NCBI GenBank assembly: GCA_903850425.1
Contig: CAINLR010000011.1
Location: forward strand, 18,346 to 82,345
From: an uncultured Verrucomicrobia subdivision 3 bacterium
Lineage (GTDB): Bacteria; Verrucomicrobiota; Verrucomicrobiia; Limisphaerales; UBA11358
Length of the DNA stretch: 64,000 bases
Direction: 5' to 3'
The position numbers and the translations under genes are program-made. Positions 9,610 to 16,829 of this stretch are shown here, one piece after another (within the stretch, counting starts at the first letter, position 1; each line of letters opens with the position of its first letter). The notes beneath the pieces are model-generated. The model did not search any database. It was not told the origin of the DNA and saw nothing but the letters and a program-made list of their open reading frames with translations.

Positions 9610-9879
9610 TCACTGCACCATCTGCGGCATTTTCATGATGACCGCCGTGGTGAATTCCATGAGCGTGCGGACGATCCACGGTAGCAGCAGCAGCATGATG
9701 CCGACGACGGCGAGCGCTTTGGGCACAAAGGCCAGCGTCTGCTCGTGAATGGTGGTGACCGCTTGAAACAGGCTGATGGCGAGACCGATGACCATGGCCG
9801 TGATCAGAATGGGCGCGGCAATCGTCAAGGATTCCAAAATCATGGTCTTCAGCAGGTCAATGGCGAATTCGGGATTCAT
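9610..9879 (-). CDS. fliQ: Flagellar export gate protein FliQ
   Basis: 89 residues with two transmembrane helices (LTIAAPILITAMVIGLAISL and the ALAVVGIMLLLLPWIV region) flanking the conserved loop FQAVTTIHEQTLAFVPK. This is the standard FliQ length and layout. FliQ packs around FliP in the export gate. The gene starts 3 bases after fliP ends, so translation is probably coupled. Confidence 0.97.
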   Translation of the reverse strand: MNPEFAIDLLKTMILESLTIAAPILITAMVIGLAISLFQAVTTIHEQTLAFVPKALAVVGIMLLLLPWIVRTLMEFTTAVIMKMPQMVQ

Positions 9880-9882
9880 GCG

Positions 9883-10740
9883 TCACATGCCAAAACTCCG
9901 CACCAGCGACTGCACCACCAGCGTCCAGCCGTCCACGAGCACAAACAGCAGCAGTTTCAGCGGCAACGACAACGTCATGGGCGGCATCATCATCATGCCC
10001 ATGCTCATCAGCACGGTGGCGACGACGATATCAATCAGAATAAAGGGAACGTAAATCAGGAACCCCATTTGAAACGCCGTCCGCAGTTCACTGATGATGA
10101 AGGCCGGGGTGACGACGCGCAGCGGCAGGTCTTCGACGCGGGTCGGCGGCAATTTGGCCATCGAGACGAATAGCTCCACATCTTTGGGCCGCGTTTGCTT
10201 GAGCATGAAACCACGGAGATAGCCGCTCCCGCGGTCGAGCGCTTCCTGGCTCGTGATTTTCTTTTCCTGATAGGGCGTGAGCGCGTTGGTGTTGATGTTT
10301 TCCCAGACCGGGGCCATGACGAAATAAGTGATGAAGAGCGACAGGCCGATGATGATTTGATTGCCCGGCGAACCTTGCAGTTGCAGCGCGGAACGCACAA
10401 ACGCCAGCACGATGGCGATGCGTGTGAAACAGGTCATCAACAGCAAAATGGAAGGCGCGAGCGACAGCAGCGTCATCATGAACAGAATCTTGATGCCGGA
10501 GTCGAGGTCGGGCGCGCCGTTGCTCGGGCCGATGGAAACGTTGAGCGGACCGAAGCTGGTGCCGGTGTTCGTCTGCGCCGAGGCGGAAAGACTGCCGAGC
10601 AGGAAAAAGAGAATCAGCGCGGCAAAAAAGCGGGGGCGAAGAAACGCCGAACATCCAACATTGAACCTCCAACAGCCAGTGCGGCGTGGCGATGCCGCTT
10701 GGGTGTTGGGTGTTGGATGTTGAATGTTGGAGGTTCCCAT
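9883..10740 (-). CDS. fliP: Flagellar export gate protein FliP, with a repeat-derived N-terminal extension
   Basis: 285 residues. From about residue 38 it is a normal FliP: a cleavable signal peptide (RPRFFAALILFFLLGSLSAS), then ILFMMTLLSLAPSILLLMTC, SPGNQIIIGLSLFITYFVMA and the C-terminal helices with MGMMMMPP. Residues 2 to about 31 are encoded by a palindromic repeat (10649-10737) and read GTSNIQHPTPNTQAAS and onward; no ATG, GTG or TTG occurs in frame between the repeat and the signal peptide. The ATG at 10740 has an AAAGGG at suitable distance in the 3' end of fliO. Either the leader is made and removed with the signal peptide or another start rule applies. Confidence 0.95.
   Translation of the reverse strand: MGTSNIQHPTPNTQAASPRRTGCWRFNVGCSAFLRPRFFAALILFFLLGSLSASAQTNTGTSFGPLNVSIGPSNGAPDLDSGIKILFMMTLLSLAPSILLLMTCFTRIAIVLAFVRSALQLQGSPGNQIIIGLSLFITYFVMAPVWENINTNALTPYQEKKITSQEALDRGSGYLRGFMLKQTRPKDVELFVSMAKLPPTRVEDLPLRVVTPAFIISELRTAFQMGFLIYVPFILIDIVVATVLMSMGMMMMPPMTLSLPLKLLLFVLVDGWTLVVQSLVRSFGM
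10649..10737. repeat. Palindromic repeat inserted in frame at the 5' end of fliP
   Basis: Left arm starting at 10649 and right arm ending at 10737 pair with about 26 of 30 matches. An inner hairpin (GCGGC/GCCGC at about 10681-10698) sits at the centre. The right arm is made of short tandem CAACATC/CAACACC-like units. The element lies immediately after the ATG of fliP and keeps the reading frame open. Similar unit-built palindromes are familiar as intergenic repeats of environmental bacteria; here it is part of a coding frame. Confidence 0.8.
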
Positions 10741-10745
10741 TTGAA

Positions 10746-11276
10746 TTATTTCCCTTTAAGCACCTGCTGCAACGCCTGGGCGAAGGGCATGGGCGCGGCA
10801 GATTTTTCGCCGGCCTCCGCCGACGCCGTTTCCGCATCCGGCAAGTGGCTGAGGAGATTCACGCCGGCGGGCGAGGTCGCCACCAGAAAGCGCTGTTGTT
10901 CATAAGCCACTACGAAGAGGGCTTGCCGCGCGCCGAGCGGACGGGTTTCGAGCACGTTTAACTTGGGCGCATGGCCGCGTTGAATCGCCAGCCGCTGCCA
11001 ATTCTTGTAGAGCCAGACGCCGCCGAGAAAAAGGCCGAGCACCAGCGCAAGCGATCCCATCACGCGCAAAAAGGAAACGCCGGCACCAGGCAACAGTTCG
11101 GGAGCCGCGACCGCATTGGTGCCGTCGGCGAAGAGGTTTCCGGCGCTGAGCAGAAAAATCGAGCCCAGAAAAAAAAACCTTGTCCGCGGTCCTCGGCGCC
11201 AGCCTCGCAAACAAATAATAAAAACGAGGGGGGCCGCCGAGGACGCGGACGAAATGCTGTTCAGCCCCGCGTTCAT
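10746..11276 (-). CDS. fliO: Flagellar biosynthesis protein FliO, with a repeat-derived N-terminal segment
   Basis: 176 residues. A hydrophobic leader (FFFLGSIFLLSAGNLFA, about 34-50) is followed by the FliO membrane helix (VMGSLALVLGLFLGGVWLYK) and the cytoplasmic domain (LNVLETRPLGARQALFVVAY). FliO helps FliP assemble. The ATG at 11276 overlaps the fliN stop as ATGA, so this start is well supported. Residues about 9-33 (SSASSAAPLVFIICLRGWRR and on) come from a palindrome at 11182-11250 and have no counterpart in ordinary FliO. The position between fliN and fliP is as expected. Confidence 0.88.
   Translation of the reverse strand: MNAGLNSISSASSAAPLVFIICLRGWRRGPRTRFFFLGSIFLLSAGNLFADGTNAVAAPELLPGAGVSFLRVMGSLALVLGLFLGGVWLYKNWQRLAIQRGHAPKLNVLETRPLGARQALFVVAYEQQRFLVATSPAGVNLLSHLPDAETASAEAGEKSAAPMPFAQALQQVLKGK
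11182..11250. repeat. Palindromic element inside the 5' end of fliO
   Basis: Arms at 11182-11200 and 11232-11250 (GTCCGCG..TCCTCGGCG and its complement) pair perfectly apart from one bulged G and the innermost bases. A second short stem (CCTCG at 11203-11207 with CGAGG at 11225-11229) lies inside. The element encodes about 25 residues of FliO directly before its hydrophobic leader. Its sequence is unrelated to the palindromes at 9515-9599 and 10649-10737. Confidence 0.72.
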
Positions 11277-11530
11277 GCGGTGACGGTCTGACCAAGGACC
11301 TCGGTGATTTTCACGCCGTAGCGGTCTTCGATCACGACAACTTCGCCCCGCGCAATGAGCTTGCCGTTCACATTGAGTTCCACGGGCGCGTCGGCCGCCT
11401 TGTCGAGCTGCACGACGGAGCCGATGGTGAACTGGAGCACTTCGCGCATCGGGAGCTGGCAGCCGCCCAGTTCGATGGTGAGGCTGACCGGCACGTCGAG
11501 GACGAGATTCAAGTTGCTGGGATTTTCCAT
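11273..11530 (-). CDS. fliN: Flagellar motor switch protein FliN
   Basis: 85 residues from the ATG at 11530, which places the start 5 bases after the fliM stop; the longer open frame upstream overlaps fliM and is not needed. The protein is essentially one SpoA (surface presentation of antigens) domain: LVLDVPVSLTIELGGCQLPM, then LNVNGKLIARGEVVVIEDRY and ITEVLG. FliN forms the C-ring with FliM and FliG, controlling rotation direction. It overlaps fliO by the tetranucleotide ATGA. Confidence 0.95.
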   Translation of the reverse strand: MENPSNLNLVLDVPVSLTIELGGCQLPMREVLQFTIGSVVQLDKAADAPVELNVNGKLIARGEVVVIEDRYGVKITEVLGQTVTA

Positions 11531-11535
11531 AGCGG

Positions 11536-12483
11536 TTATTGGGGAACGGAACTGGTCAGTTGGACGGCCCATTTGGCATCCGTGGTGCCGGGCCGGCCGA
11601 TAAATTTGGGCACTTTGCCGAAGCGGACGAGCACTTGCGCGGCGCAGGCGGGATCGAGACTCAGCAGGTCGCCGGGCATCAGTCGCGTGATGTCGCCGGC
11701 GGACATTTTCAATCCCTGCCACTCGGCGGTGATGGCGACTTTCACTTCATCCAGGCCGCCATTCCAGCGCGGTTTGGTGGCCCGCGCCGGCGCGGCTTCG
11801 GTGCCGGGAATCGCGGGATTGATGAGCCGCATCAGGGGTTCGACCGTCGTGTAGGGGAACACAATTTGAAACGTTTCACTCTGCTCGGCAATGGTGGTCT
11901 GGATCGAAAGTGTGAGCATGGCCGTGTCTGGCGGCGACGTCTGGAGAAACGGGCTGTTGTTCTCGTGGCCGACGAGGATGGGATGCAAGTCGCGCAATTC
12001 CGGCCAGTGATTGCACCATTCGGCCAACACCAACGTGGCCACCTGGTCGGTGAGCGCCACTTCGATGTCGCTCAAATCGCGGGTCTCCGCTGGCATTTCC
12101 CCGCCGCCGCCGAGCAACCGGTCCACCAGCGTGAGCGCGAGCTTCGGCGGTATGACCAGCAGGCCCACGCCTTTGAGCGGCTCGGTTTTGAACAGGGTGA
12201 TGTGCGTGGGATTGGCCAGGCCCTCGATGAATTTCTGGTAGCTGACGATCTGCACCTTTTCCAACTGGAGGCTGCATTCGAGCCGGAGAAAAATCGCGAG
12301 GCGCGCGGCCAGGGAGCGGACGAATTGATCATGCCGCTGGCGGATGCGGCGCAGTTCGCTCGCGGCCAGAAAACCGGACTGGCGAAAATCATGGCTGCGA
12401 ATGGCGGCGGCGGGGCGGTAGGCCCGCACGCCGCGCTGGGTGAGGATCAGCACGTCCGCCGCAGATGGTTCGGGGGTTTCCAT
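11536..12483 (-). CDS. fliM: Flagellar motor switch protein FliM
   Basis: 315 residues. The middle domain has the FliM hallmark KFIEGLANPTHITLFKTEPL followed by LALTLVDRLLGGGGE. The C-terminus is a SpoA domain (VKVAITAEWQGLKMSAGDIT, LMPGDLLSLD) that pairs with FliN. The extreme N-terminus (ETPEPSAADVLILTQRG) stands where the CheY-P binding segment LSQ(D/E)EIDALL lies in other FliM proteins and resembles it only weakly. Located between fliL and fliN, as usual. Confidence 0.94.
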   Translation of the reverse strand: METPEPSAADVLILTQRGVRAYRPAAAIRSHDFRQSGFLAASELRRIRQRHDQFVRSLAARLAIFLRLECSLQLEKVQIVSYQKFIEGLANPTHITLFKTEPLKGVGLLVIPPKLALTLVDRLLGGGGEMPAETRDLSDIEVALTDQVATLVLAEWCNHWPELRDLHPILVGHENNSPFLQTSPPDTAMLTLSIQTTIAEQSETFQIVFPYTTVEPLMRLINPAIPGTEAAPARATKPRWNGGLDEVKVAITAEWQGLKMSAGDITRLMPGDLLSLDPACAAQVLVRFGKVPKFIGRPGTTDAKWAVQLTSSVPQ

Positions 12484-12497
12484 TGAGCGGGGGCGGC

Positions 12498-13025
12498 TTA
12501 TTGGATGCCGAATTCCGTGATGTAGATTTCCGAGATGGAGTTCTCGCCCAGGACGTTGTTGAATCCGTTGATCAATTCCGTGCGGATCAAATTGCGGGAG
12601 CCGGCTTTTTCCAGATCGGCCAGCGTCTTGACGGAGAGAATTCCCATGGCCACGTCGCGGAGCTGCGCGTCATTTTCCGTCATCTTGGCCTTGAACACCT
12701 CCCCGCCATTGCCGACCACCGTGAAGCTGCTCAGCAGATAACGCGAACCCATCGTGCCCGCGATGTTGACCAGCACCTTGCTAAACGGCACCGAGATTTT
12801 TTTCCCGTCCGCACCGGTTTTGCTCTTGGCGCTGTGGCCGCTCTCCGCCGTGTCCTTGATGCCGAGACTTTTTTGGAGCTGCGGCACGAGCACAAATTTG
12901 GTCATCCCAAACGCGAGCGCCGGCATGAGCACGAGGCTGAGAATGAGCGGCAGCCAGGCCTTGAGGCCACCGGGCGCGGCGGCCACTTCTTTTTCCTCCT
13001 CGGGTTTGGTGCGTTCTTCGGCCAT
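12498..13025 (-). CDS. fliL: Flagellar basal body-associated protein FliL
   Basis: 175 residues. A charged cytoplasmic N-terminus (AEERTKPEEEKEVAAAPGG) is followed by one membrane helix (LILSLVLMPALAFGMTKFVL) and a periplasmic domain. That domain has the FliL pattern VNIAGTMGSRYLLSSFTVVG, then NDAQLRDVAMGILSVKTLADL and the C-terminal ISEIYITEFGIQ. FliL surrounds the stator in known motors. It lies between the hook protein gene and fliM. Confidence 0.92.
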   Translation of the reverse strand: MAEERTKPEEEKEVAAAPGGLKAWLPLILSLVLMPALAFGMTKFVLVPQLQKSLGIKDTAESGHSAKSKTGADGKKISVPFSKVLVNIAGTMGSRYLLSSFTVVGNGGEVFKAKMTENDAQLRDVAMGILSVKTLADLEKAGSRNLIRTELINGFNNVLGENSISEIYITEFGIQ

Positions 13026-13031
13026 AAAAAA

Positions 13032-13853
13032 TTAGCGTTTCAGATTGTTGATCGTCTGTAGGATTTCGTCGCTGGTGGAGATGACCTTGGTGTTGGCCTC
13101 GTAGGCGCGCTGCGTGACGATGAGCGACGCGAGCTGGCCGGCGAGATCCACGTTGGACATTTCCAGCGCGCCGGCCTGGAGCGATCCCACGCTTGAATCC
13201 CCCGCCGCCACCGGGGCCGCGAGCGGTCCGGCATTGGCGAGGCCGCTGTAAAGGTTGTTTCCGGCCTTGAGCAGGTTTTGCGGGCTGGAATAATTCTGCA
13301 GCAGCACTTTCCCGCCGGCAAATGGGTCGCCGGTTGCCAGTTGAATATTTACCGTGCCATCATCGGCAAATTTGAAACTGGTGACGGCGGAAGTATTGCC
13401 ACCCGGCGCCCCGGTGTTGTCAATGGGAATATCCCCCACCGTGGTGGACCCGGCCGCCGTGTAACCCTGCACGCGCATACCGGTGGCGGTGCAAAGAAAG
13501 CCGTTGTAATTTTGGAACTGGCCGTCCCGCGTCGCGAAGGTGGCCCCGGTGGCCGGATCGCGCACCGTAAAGAAACCGCTGCCTTGAATGGCCAGATCAT
13601 TCGGCGCCCCGGTCGAGGAAACGGAGCCCTGCGTAAATTGGTTGGTGATGGACTCCGTGCCCACGCCCGTGCCCACCTGCTGCGAGCCCGCCGCGCCGCC
13701 GTTGCCGAGCGTCTGACTGAACGTGTCGGCAAAACTCGCGCTGGCGCTTTTGAAACCGGTGGTGTCCACGTTCGCAATGTTGTTGGCGGTGACGTTGAGG
13801 CTCTGTTGGAACTGCTGCATGGCGCTGACGGCGGAATCGAAAGAAAGCATCAT
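13032..13853 (-). CDS. flgE: Flagellar hook protein FlgE (short, FlgG-like form)
   Basis: 273 residues. The N-terminal rod motif (QQSLNVTANNIANVDTTGFK) and the C-terminal motif (LEMSNVDLAGQLASLIVTQR, then AYEANTKVISTSDEILQTI) define the FlgE/F/G family, with the DLAIQGSGFFTVRD core between them. The length is that of FlgG, but Bacillus-type operons carry an equally short hook protein at this position after flgD. FlgE is therefore the best call; FlgF or FlgG cannot be excluded by sequence alone. It starts 29 bases after flgD. Confidence 0.85.
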   Translation of the reverse strand: MMLSFDSAVSAMQQFQQSLNVTANNIANVDTTGFKSASASFADTFSQTLGNGGAAGSQQVGTGVGTESITNQFTQGSVSSTGAPNDLAIQGSGFFTVRDPATGATFATRDGQFQNYNGFLCTATGMRVQGYTAAGSTTVGDIPIDNTGAPGGNTSAVTSFKFADDGTVNIQLATGDPFAGGKVLLQNYSSPQNLLKAGNNLYSGLANAGPLAAPVAAGDSSVGSLQAGALEMSNVDLAGQLASLIVTQRAYEANTKVISTSDEILQTINNLKR

Positions 13854-13882
13854 AATTATTTTCGGTGATGGGTTGGGGTTGG

Positions 13883-14308
13883 TTAATTGCCTTTGTAGGG
13901 CATCACGGAGATCAACTGGCTCAGCTTGTATGTCAGGCCGTTAATGATGATCTGCGGCGTGCCGTTATCCATGGACACCCCGGAGACCTGGCCCGTGGCC
14001 ACCGTGTTGTTGCTCGGATCCACCTGCACGGTGACCGTGCTGCCCACGAGACTATTGGCCTGGAGCATCGAAAGCGATGAGGACATCTGGCTGGCCTGCT
14101 GCAACGAGGTGAACTGCGCCATCTGCGCCGCCATGTCCGTGTTCGACTTCGGATTCATGGGATCCTGAAATTGGATCTGCTTCACCAGCAGTTGCAGAAA
14201 ATCATTCTGGTTCAACGTCTGCGCCGAACCGGTGAGGGGCGTGGCGGACTTGGCCAGGTTGGTGGTCGTCGCCGCATTGGTGTTGGATAGTAAAGAGATT
14301 GGAGTCAT
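13883..14308 (-). CDS. flgD: Hook assembly scaffold FlgD
   Basis: 141 residues from the ATG at 14308 (a further in-frame ATG at 14332 overlaps fliK). It contains the FlgD core QNDFLQLLVKQIQFQDPMNP followed by NTDMAAQMAQFTSLQQASQM, then a small beta domain (VGSTVTVQVDPSNNTVATGQ). FlgD caps the growing hook. It is short compared with enterobacterial FlgD (about 230) but like the Bacillus version, lacking the C-terminal FnIII/tudor parts. Confidence 0.92.
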   Translation of the reverse strand: MTPISLLSNTNAATTTNLAKSATPLTGSAQTLNQNDFLQLLVKQIQFQDPMNPKSNTDMAAQMAQFTSLQQASQMSSSLSMLQANSLVGSTVTVQVDPSNNTVATGQVSGVSMDNGTPQIIINGLTYKLSQLISVMPYKGN

Positions 14309-14322
14309 AAAATGATAAATGG

Positions 14323-15765
14323 TTAAGCCCACGATTCCCAGCCACCGACCGCCAGCCGCGCTGTCGCCCCGAGCGTCCGGCCCGCCAGCGCGAATTCCGC
14401 GAAGGCCGACGCCTTTTGCGCCTCCAGCTCCCGCGAAGATTCCTGTTGTTGTTTGAAACTGCTGCCACTGCCCGTCGAAAATTGCGCCTCGCCGCCCAAC
14501 GGCGCGAGCTTGATGCCGCGCTGCTCCAGCCGCTGCTGCAGCTCCGGCCAGTGCTGGTTCATCAGTTGAAAATCACCGCGCGACAAAACCGCGTGCGCCT
14601 CGATGTCGCCGTTGCGGTGCCGCAATTCCAGCGACAATTCCGTGCCGGCCCCCGGCTTGATTACCACCGACAGCGTGTCGGTTTTCGCCTCCACCAACCG
14701 CACCGCGTGCAGCGCCACCATGTCGTGGGTGCGTTCCAGATTGCGCATCCGCGCATCGGTCAACGACGGCAGGATCGCCAGGGTCTGGGCCGCCGAAAAT
14801 TCCACCGACGAAAAGGTGTCCGGCAGCGTAAGATTAATATTGGTCTCGCCAGAATTGCTTTCCGCCGCGCGCACCGGGCCGGCGAGCGCGGGCGTCGGCA
14901 ATACTTTCTCGCGCGCCGACGCGGACGCGGCACCCGGCAAAACTGTTCCATCCAACCCGGCAACTTTGTTCGTATTTGCGTTCTTTTTCATCGGCACCTC
15001 CACTGTTGCAACTCCTGTGCCACCATTTTCCGCCGCGGGCGCGGCGGCGGCAGTCGCCGCTGTTTCAATGGCTTTTGACTCCGCGCTGGCCATCGGTTTT
15101 GCAACGTCCACGGCGGCATCTTTCAACAGCGCATTCGCGTCCACCGCCGCTTCGGGCTGGGTGGTTTCGGATTTCGGGGCCGCCGGAATTTCGCCGGGGT
15201 GGGCGGGTGCCAGCTCGGCGGCCAGAGATTTTGTTTTTTCCGCCGCCGTCGAGTCCGCCTTGGTATTGGCCACCGTCACCGTCGGACCGGCTGCGCCTTC
15301 CGCCATCGCCATCGCGGCCACGCCGGAATTTTCTTTGGCCGCCGCCGAAAAATCCGCCACGGTTTGCGGAGAGACCAAACAACCCGATGGCGGCAGCGGC
15401 AGTTGCCACGCCAACAACGGGTCGGTCAAATCCGTCTGCGGCCACATCCGGGCGTCGGCATTGGGGGAAGTTGGCTCGGTCGAAGTTTGGGTCGCAGACG
15501 CCTCGGAATCCGGGCTGGGAATATTTCCCGGGGTGGAATCCTCGGAGTCACTTTCTGGCCGCCGAGAATTCCTGGCGGCGGCGGCGTGTTTCCGTTCCGC
15601 GCGCAACGCGAGTTCGCGGGGGGATTCTTTTGCTTTTGCCGACTGCGCCCGCTGCATCAACCGGCCAAAGTCTTCCGGCGCGGCTTGGTCGTGATTTTTT
15701 TCGCGCTCCAACCTCACCTCGCCACCGGCCGTCGGTGCGCTCAGAATGCGTTCAAGGCTTTGCAT
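14323..15765 (-). CDS. fliK: Flagellar hook-length control protein FliK
   Basis: 480 residues. The first 300 or so are low-complexity and rich in Ala, Glu, Pro, Ser and Thr, as is usual for the ruler part of FliK. The C-terminal Flg_hook domain (about 345-440) has VVIKPGAGTELSLELRHRNG, then DIEAHAVLSRGDFQLMNQHW and LQQRLEQRGIKLAPL. It overlaps the upstream MotE-like gene by 14 bases and ends 14 bases before the flgD start. The identification rests on the C-terminal domain and the position. Confidence 0.86.
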   Translation of the reverse strand: MQSLERILSAPTAGGEVRLEREKNHDQAAPEDFGRLMQRAQSAKAKESPRELALRAERKHAAAARNSRRPESDSEDSTPGNIPSPDSEASATQTSTEPTSPNADARMWPQTDLTDPLLAWQLPLPPSGCLVSPQTVADFSAAAKENSGVAAMAMAEGAAGPTVTVANTKADSTAAEKTKSLAAELAPAHPGEIPAAPKSETTQPEAAVDANALLKDAAVDVAKPMASAESKAIETAATAAAAPAAENGGTGVATVEVPMKKNANTNKVAGLDGTVLPGAASASAREKVLPTPALAGPVRAAESNSGETNINLTLPDTFSSVEFSAAQTLAILPSLTDARMRNLERTHDMVALHAVRLVEAKTDTLSVVIKPGAGTELSLELRHRNGDIEAHAVLSRGDFQLMNQHWPELQQRLEQRGIKLAPLGGEAQFSTGSGSSFKQQQESSRELEAQKASAFAEFALAGRTLGATARLAVGGWESWA

Positions 15766-16363
15766 TGGCCAGGGTGTTGGTGGCCGGCACGCTTAACACA
15801 TCTGTGAGGCGGTTGGCCAGGCTGGCGGCGCGGGCGGCGTGCGCCTGGCCCTGCCGGCTCATGGCATCCAGAATCGGCGCGGAAATATCCGGCTTCATCA
15901 GGTAGAGCAGCTTGGTCACTTCGTCATCCGGCAGCTCGTTGAACATGGTGGCGGCCCCGTCCGGCGTCATGCCCGCCACGACTTTAATCTGGCGTTTCAG
16001 GTTGTCCTTTTCCTGGTCCCGGAACAGCAAAACGCGCTTGTCGAAATCCATCTGCAGCTTGCTCACGATTTGCGTGACCGTGCTGATCTCGCGGCTCGTG
16101 GCGGCCAGGCGCGCCTCCCATTCCTTGAGCTGTTCGGTGCGCAGCGCGAGCGAGTCGCGTTCCTCCTTGATCTGCGCCACCCACTGATCCATTTCCAGGT
16201 TGCGATATTTCCACGACGGATTGTCTTCCGCCGCCACGGCCGGCCTGGCCGCAGCCGTGGGCGAACCCAGTTGGGCGGTTTGAAACACGGCGAACATGGT
16301 CAGGAAGAACAGCACGCCGCCCAGGAGGACCACCGTGCCGGGCGCTTGGAGAATTCGGTTCAT
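15752..16363 (-). CDS. YlxF/MotE-like flagellar protein (MgtE-N-type domain)
   Basis: 203 residues. One N-terminal membrane helix (GTVVLLGGVLFFLTMFAVFQ) precedes a long coiled coil (about 55-120: EMDQWVAQIKEERDSLALRT and onward). The C-terminal MgtE_N-like helical domain reads MTPDGAATMFNELPDDEVTK, then LLYLMKPDISAPILDAM. In Bacillus the gene between fliJ and fliK is ylxF; in alphaproteobacteria the same domain occurs in MotE, a chaperone of the periplasmic motor protein MotC. Its role here is unproven but the location is diagnostic. It begins 1 base after fliJ ends. Confidence 0.8.
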   Translation of the reverse strand: MNRILQAPGTVVLLGGVLFFLTMFAVFQTAQLGSPTAAARPAVAAEDNPSWKYRNLEMDQWVAQIKEERDSLALRTEQLKEWEARLAATSREISTVTQIVSKLQMDFDKRVLLFRDQEKDNLKRQIKVVAGMTPDGAATMFNELPDDEVTKLLYLMKPDISAPILDAMSRQGQAHAARAASLANRLTDVLSVPATNTLANAKP

Positions 16364-16364
16364 A

Positions 16365-16829
16365 TCAGTTCAAACAGGGCGATTCCAGCGCGGGGGCCGA
16401 CTGGCGCTGCACCGCGAGTTCATCAAATATTTTTTGTTCCGCCAACTGCGCCTCGTGGGCCCAGGCCCGGCGGGATTTTTCGTGAAAGCGGTCGAGCGCC
16501 TCGCGTTCGCGCACCGCCAGGGTGAGCGCCTGAAACGCCTGCGCCGCCGCGCGCCGGGCCTCCGCCAGCGCCGATTCACATTCGTGGCTGCGGACTTCCA
16601 GCACCACGCACCACGTCCGCAGACCGACGATGTGGCTCGCCGCCGCGCCATGCTCCAGTTCGTAAATCACCGCCGCGCGGCCCTCGGCCAGCTTTTCTTC
16701 CGCGACGTGCAGCTTGCGCGCGAGCGTGTCGCACTTGGTCAGCGCGCGTGCGTAAGCCTGCTGCGCCGTGCGTTCGCGTTGCTGGCGCAGCACGCGGATG
16801 GATTCAAGCGGAAAATGAAAGGCTTTCAT
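16365..16829 (-). CDS. fliJ: Flagellar export chaperone FliJ
   Basis: 154 residues from the ATG at 16829, which overlaps the fliI stop as ATGA. The protein is almost wholly alpha-helical and coiled-coil (FPLESIRVLRQQRERTAQQA near the N-terminus, REREALDRFHEKSRRAW near the C-terminus). FliJ sits in the centre of the FliI hexamer and links it to FlhA. FliJ sequences diverge strongly, so the call depends largely on length, helical pattern and the position after fliI. Confidence 0.85.
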   Translation of the reverse strand: MKAFHFPLESIRVLRQQRERTAQQAYARALTKCDTLARKLHVAEEKLAEGRAAVIYELEHGAAASHIVGLRTWCVVLEVRSHECESALAEARRAAAQAFQALTLAVREREALDRFHEKSRRAWAHEAQLAEQKIFDELAVQRQSAPALESPCLN

